Positions 63,401-64,000 of a stretch of DNA of 64,000 nucleotides are shown here, one piece after another. This DNA comes from Marinobacterium lutimaris (GTDB lineage: Bacteria > Pseudomonadota > Gammaproteobacteria > Pseudomonadales > Balneatricaceae). The DNA lies in contig NZ_FNVQ01000002.1 in the NCBI RefSeq assembly GCF_900108065.1, positions 744,001 to 808,000 on the forward strand, in the 5' to 3' direction. The position numbers and the translations under genes are program-made. The notes below the pieces were generated by a model. That model was given only the letters and a program-made list of their open reading frames with translations. It made no database searches and had not been told where the DNA came from. Every line of letters begins with the position of its first letter. Positions within the stretch are counted from its first letter, which is position 1.

Positions 63401-64000
63401 TTAAAACATCGGCGCCCAGTGCAGCCCCAGCATAAAGATCGGCGCCGCCGCGGTGAGACTGTCGATTCGGTCCAGTATGCCGCCATGCCCAGGCAGAATA
63501 CGACCACTATCCTTAATGCCCCGCTCTCGCTTGAACAGACTTTCAAACAGATCACCCAGCACCGATGCCAGACAGGTCACCACTGAAAGCGCCACGAGGT
63601 AGACCAGAGCCGTCGCCGGAAGTTCGCGCCACAGCCCGATTACCAGACCGATAACAACACTGGTGGCCAAACCACCAAGCAAGCCTTCGACCGTTTTTCC
63701 AGGACTTACACTCGGAATCAGCTTGCGCTTACCCAATAGCTTACCGGCACAGTAAGCCCCCGTATCCGCACCCCAGACCAACAGCATAAGCATCACCAGG
63801 GCCAGCGTGCCCTGATCCATCGATTTGAGCAGCACCAGCGCCAGCCAAGCCGGCACGATCACCACCAACCCTACCAGCAGCTTCAGCTTCTGACAGTTCA
63901 GCTTTTTGGCGGGATAACTCACCACCAGGTAGCAGGCAAAGAGCCAGAAAAGGAACGCAAACACCAACACCGGGGTATAGATGGCCGACGCCGCGAAGTG
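63401..64000 (-). CDS. cdsA: Phosphatidate cytidylyltransferase (partial, cut by window edge)
   Basis: The last 199 codons of CdsA, reading in from the right edge; about 70-80 N-terminal residues are missing compared with the usual length near 270-280. It makes CDP-diacylglycerol from phosphatidic acid and CTP in the inner membrane. The diagnostic CdsA signature is complete: LFKRERGIKDSGRILPGHGG followed by ILDRID. Several membrane helices precede it, and GADTGAYCAGKLLGKRKL is a further conserved block. The order cdsA-rseP-bamA is conserved. Confidence 0.96.
   Translation of the reverse strand, partial: HFAASAIYTPVLVFAFLFWLFACYLVVSYPAKKLNCQKLKLLVGLVVIVPAWLALVLLKSMDQGTLALVMLMLLVWGADTGAYCAGKLLGKRKLIPSVSPGKTVEGLLGGLATSVVIGLVIGLWRELPATALVYLVALSVVTCLASVLGDLFESLFKRERGIKDSGRILPGHGGILDRIDSLTAAAPIFMLGLHWAPMF

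Overview
The window looks like the chromosome of a marine-type gammaproteobacterium related to the Oceanospirillales or pseudomonads. This is inferred from the housekeeping gene order (cdsA-rseP-bamA-skp-lpxD-fabZ-lpxA-lpxB-rnhB-dnaE-accA-tilS-pyrG-eno and ftsB-truD-surE-pcm-nlpD-rpoS, with fdxA and mutS beyond), from TRAP transporters and from a SoxR-linked RND pump. No rRNA, tRNA, CRISPR array, transposase or phage gene was recognised.

Layout. 1-2.9 kb: a partial zinc carboxypeptidase, a YgjP-type metallopeptidase, remnants of toxin-antitoxin genes and a RIO kinase. 2.95-8.5 kb (minus): a six-gene operon for gentisate breakdown (maleylpyruvate isomerase, gentisate 1,2-dioxygenase, fumarylpyruvate hydrolase) and a DctPQM TRAP transporter, with a divergent LysR gene. 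9.5-16.8 kb: a NahR/NagR-like regulator divergent from nagAa-nagG-nagH-nagAb (salicylate 5-hydroxylase) and a TAXI-type TRAP system. 16.8-23.9 kb: a DUF2798 protein, a LysR and a TetR regulator, and an AaeXAB-like aromatic-acid efflux operon with its own outer-membrane factor. 23.9-27.4 kb: a 2-hydroxyacid dehydrogenase, a candidate small RNA, a small periplasmic protein, a LysR regulator and SoxR. 27.4-33.4 kb (minus): a three-gene RND efflux operon preceded by a near-perfect SoxR promoter. 33.5-36.8 kb: a TonB-dependent siderophore receptor and its AraC regulator. 37.2-64 kb: conserved housekeeping genes, nearly all on the minus strand after mutS and fdxA; cdsA runs off the right edge.

How it works together. 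Import by one or both TRAP systems, 5-hydroxylation of salicylate, ring cleavage of gentisate and hydrolysis to fumarate plus pyruvate form a complete route, and the AaeXAB-like pump next door could vent excess aromatic acid. Each catabolic operon has a divergent LysR gene and an inverted repeat in the expected place. SoxR, its binding site and an RND pump form a second self-contained module for redox-active toxicants. Other signals worth testing are a stem covering the ribosome binding site of the RIO kinase, GC-rich stem-loops in the lower gaps of the gentisate-TRAP operon, and a hairpin-rich untranslated locus at 25.2-25.4 kb. ispD, ispF and kdsA are missing from their usual places in the housekeeping clusters.
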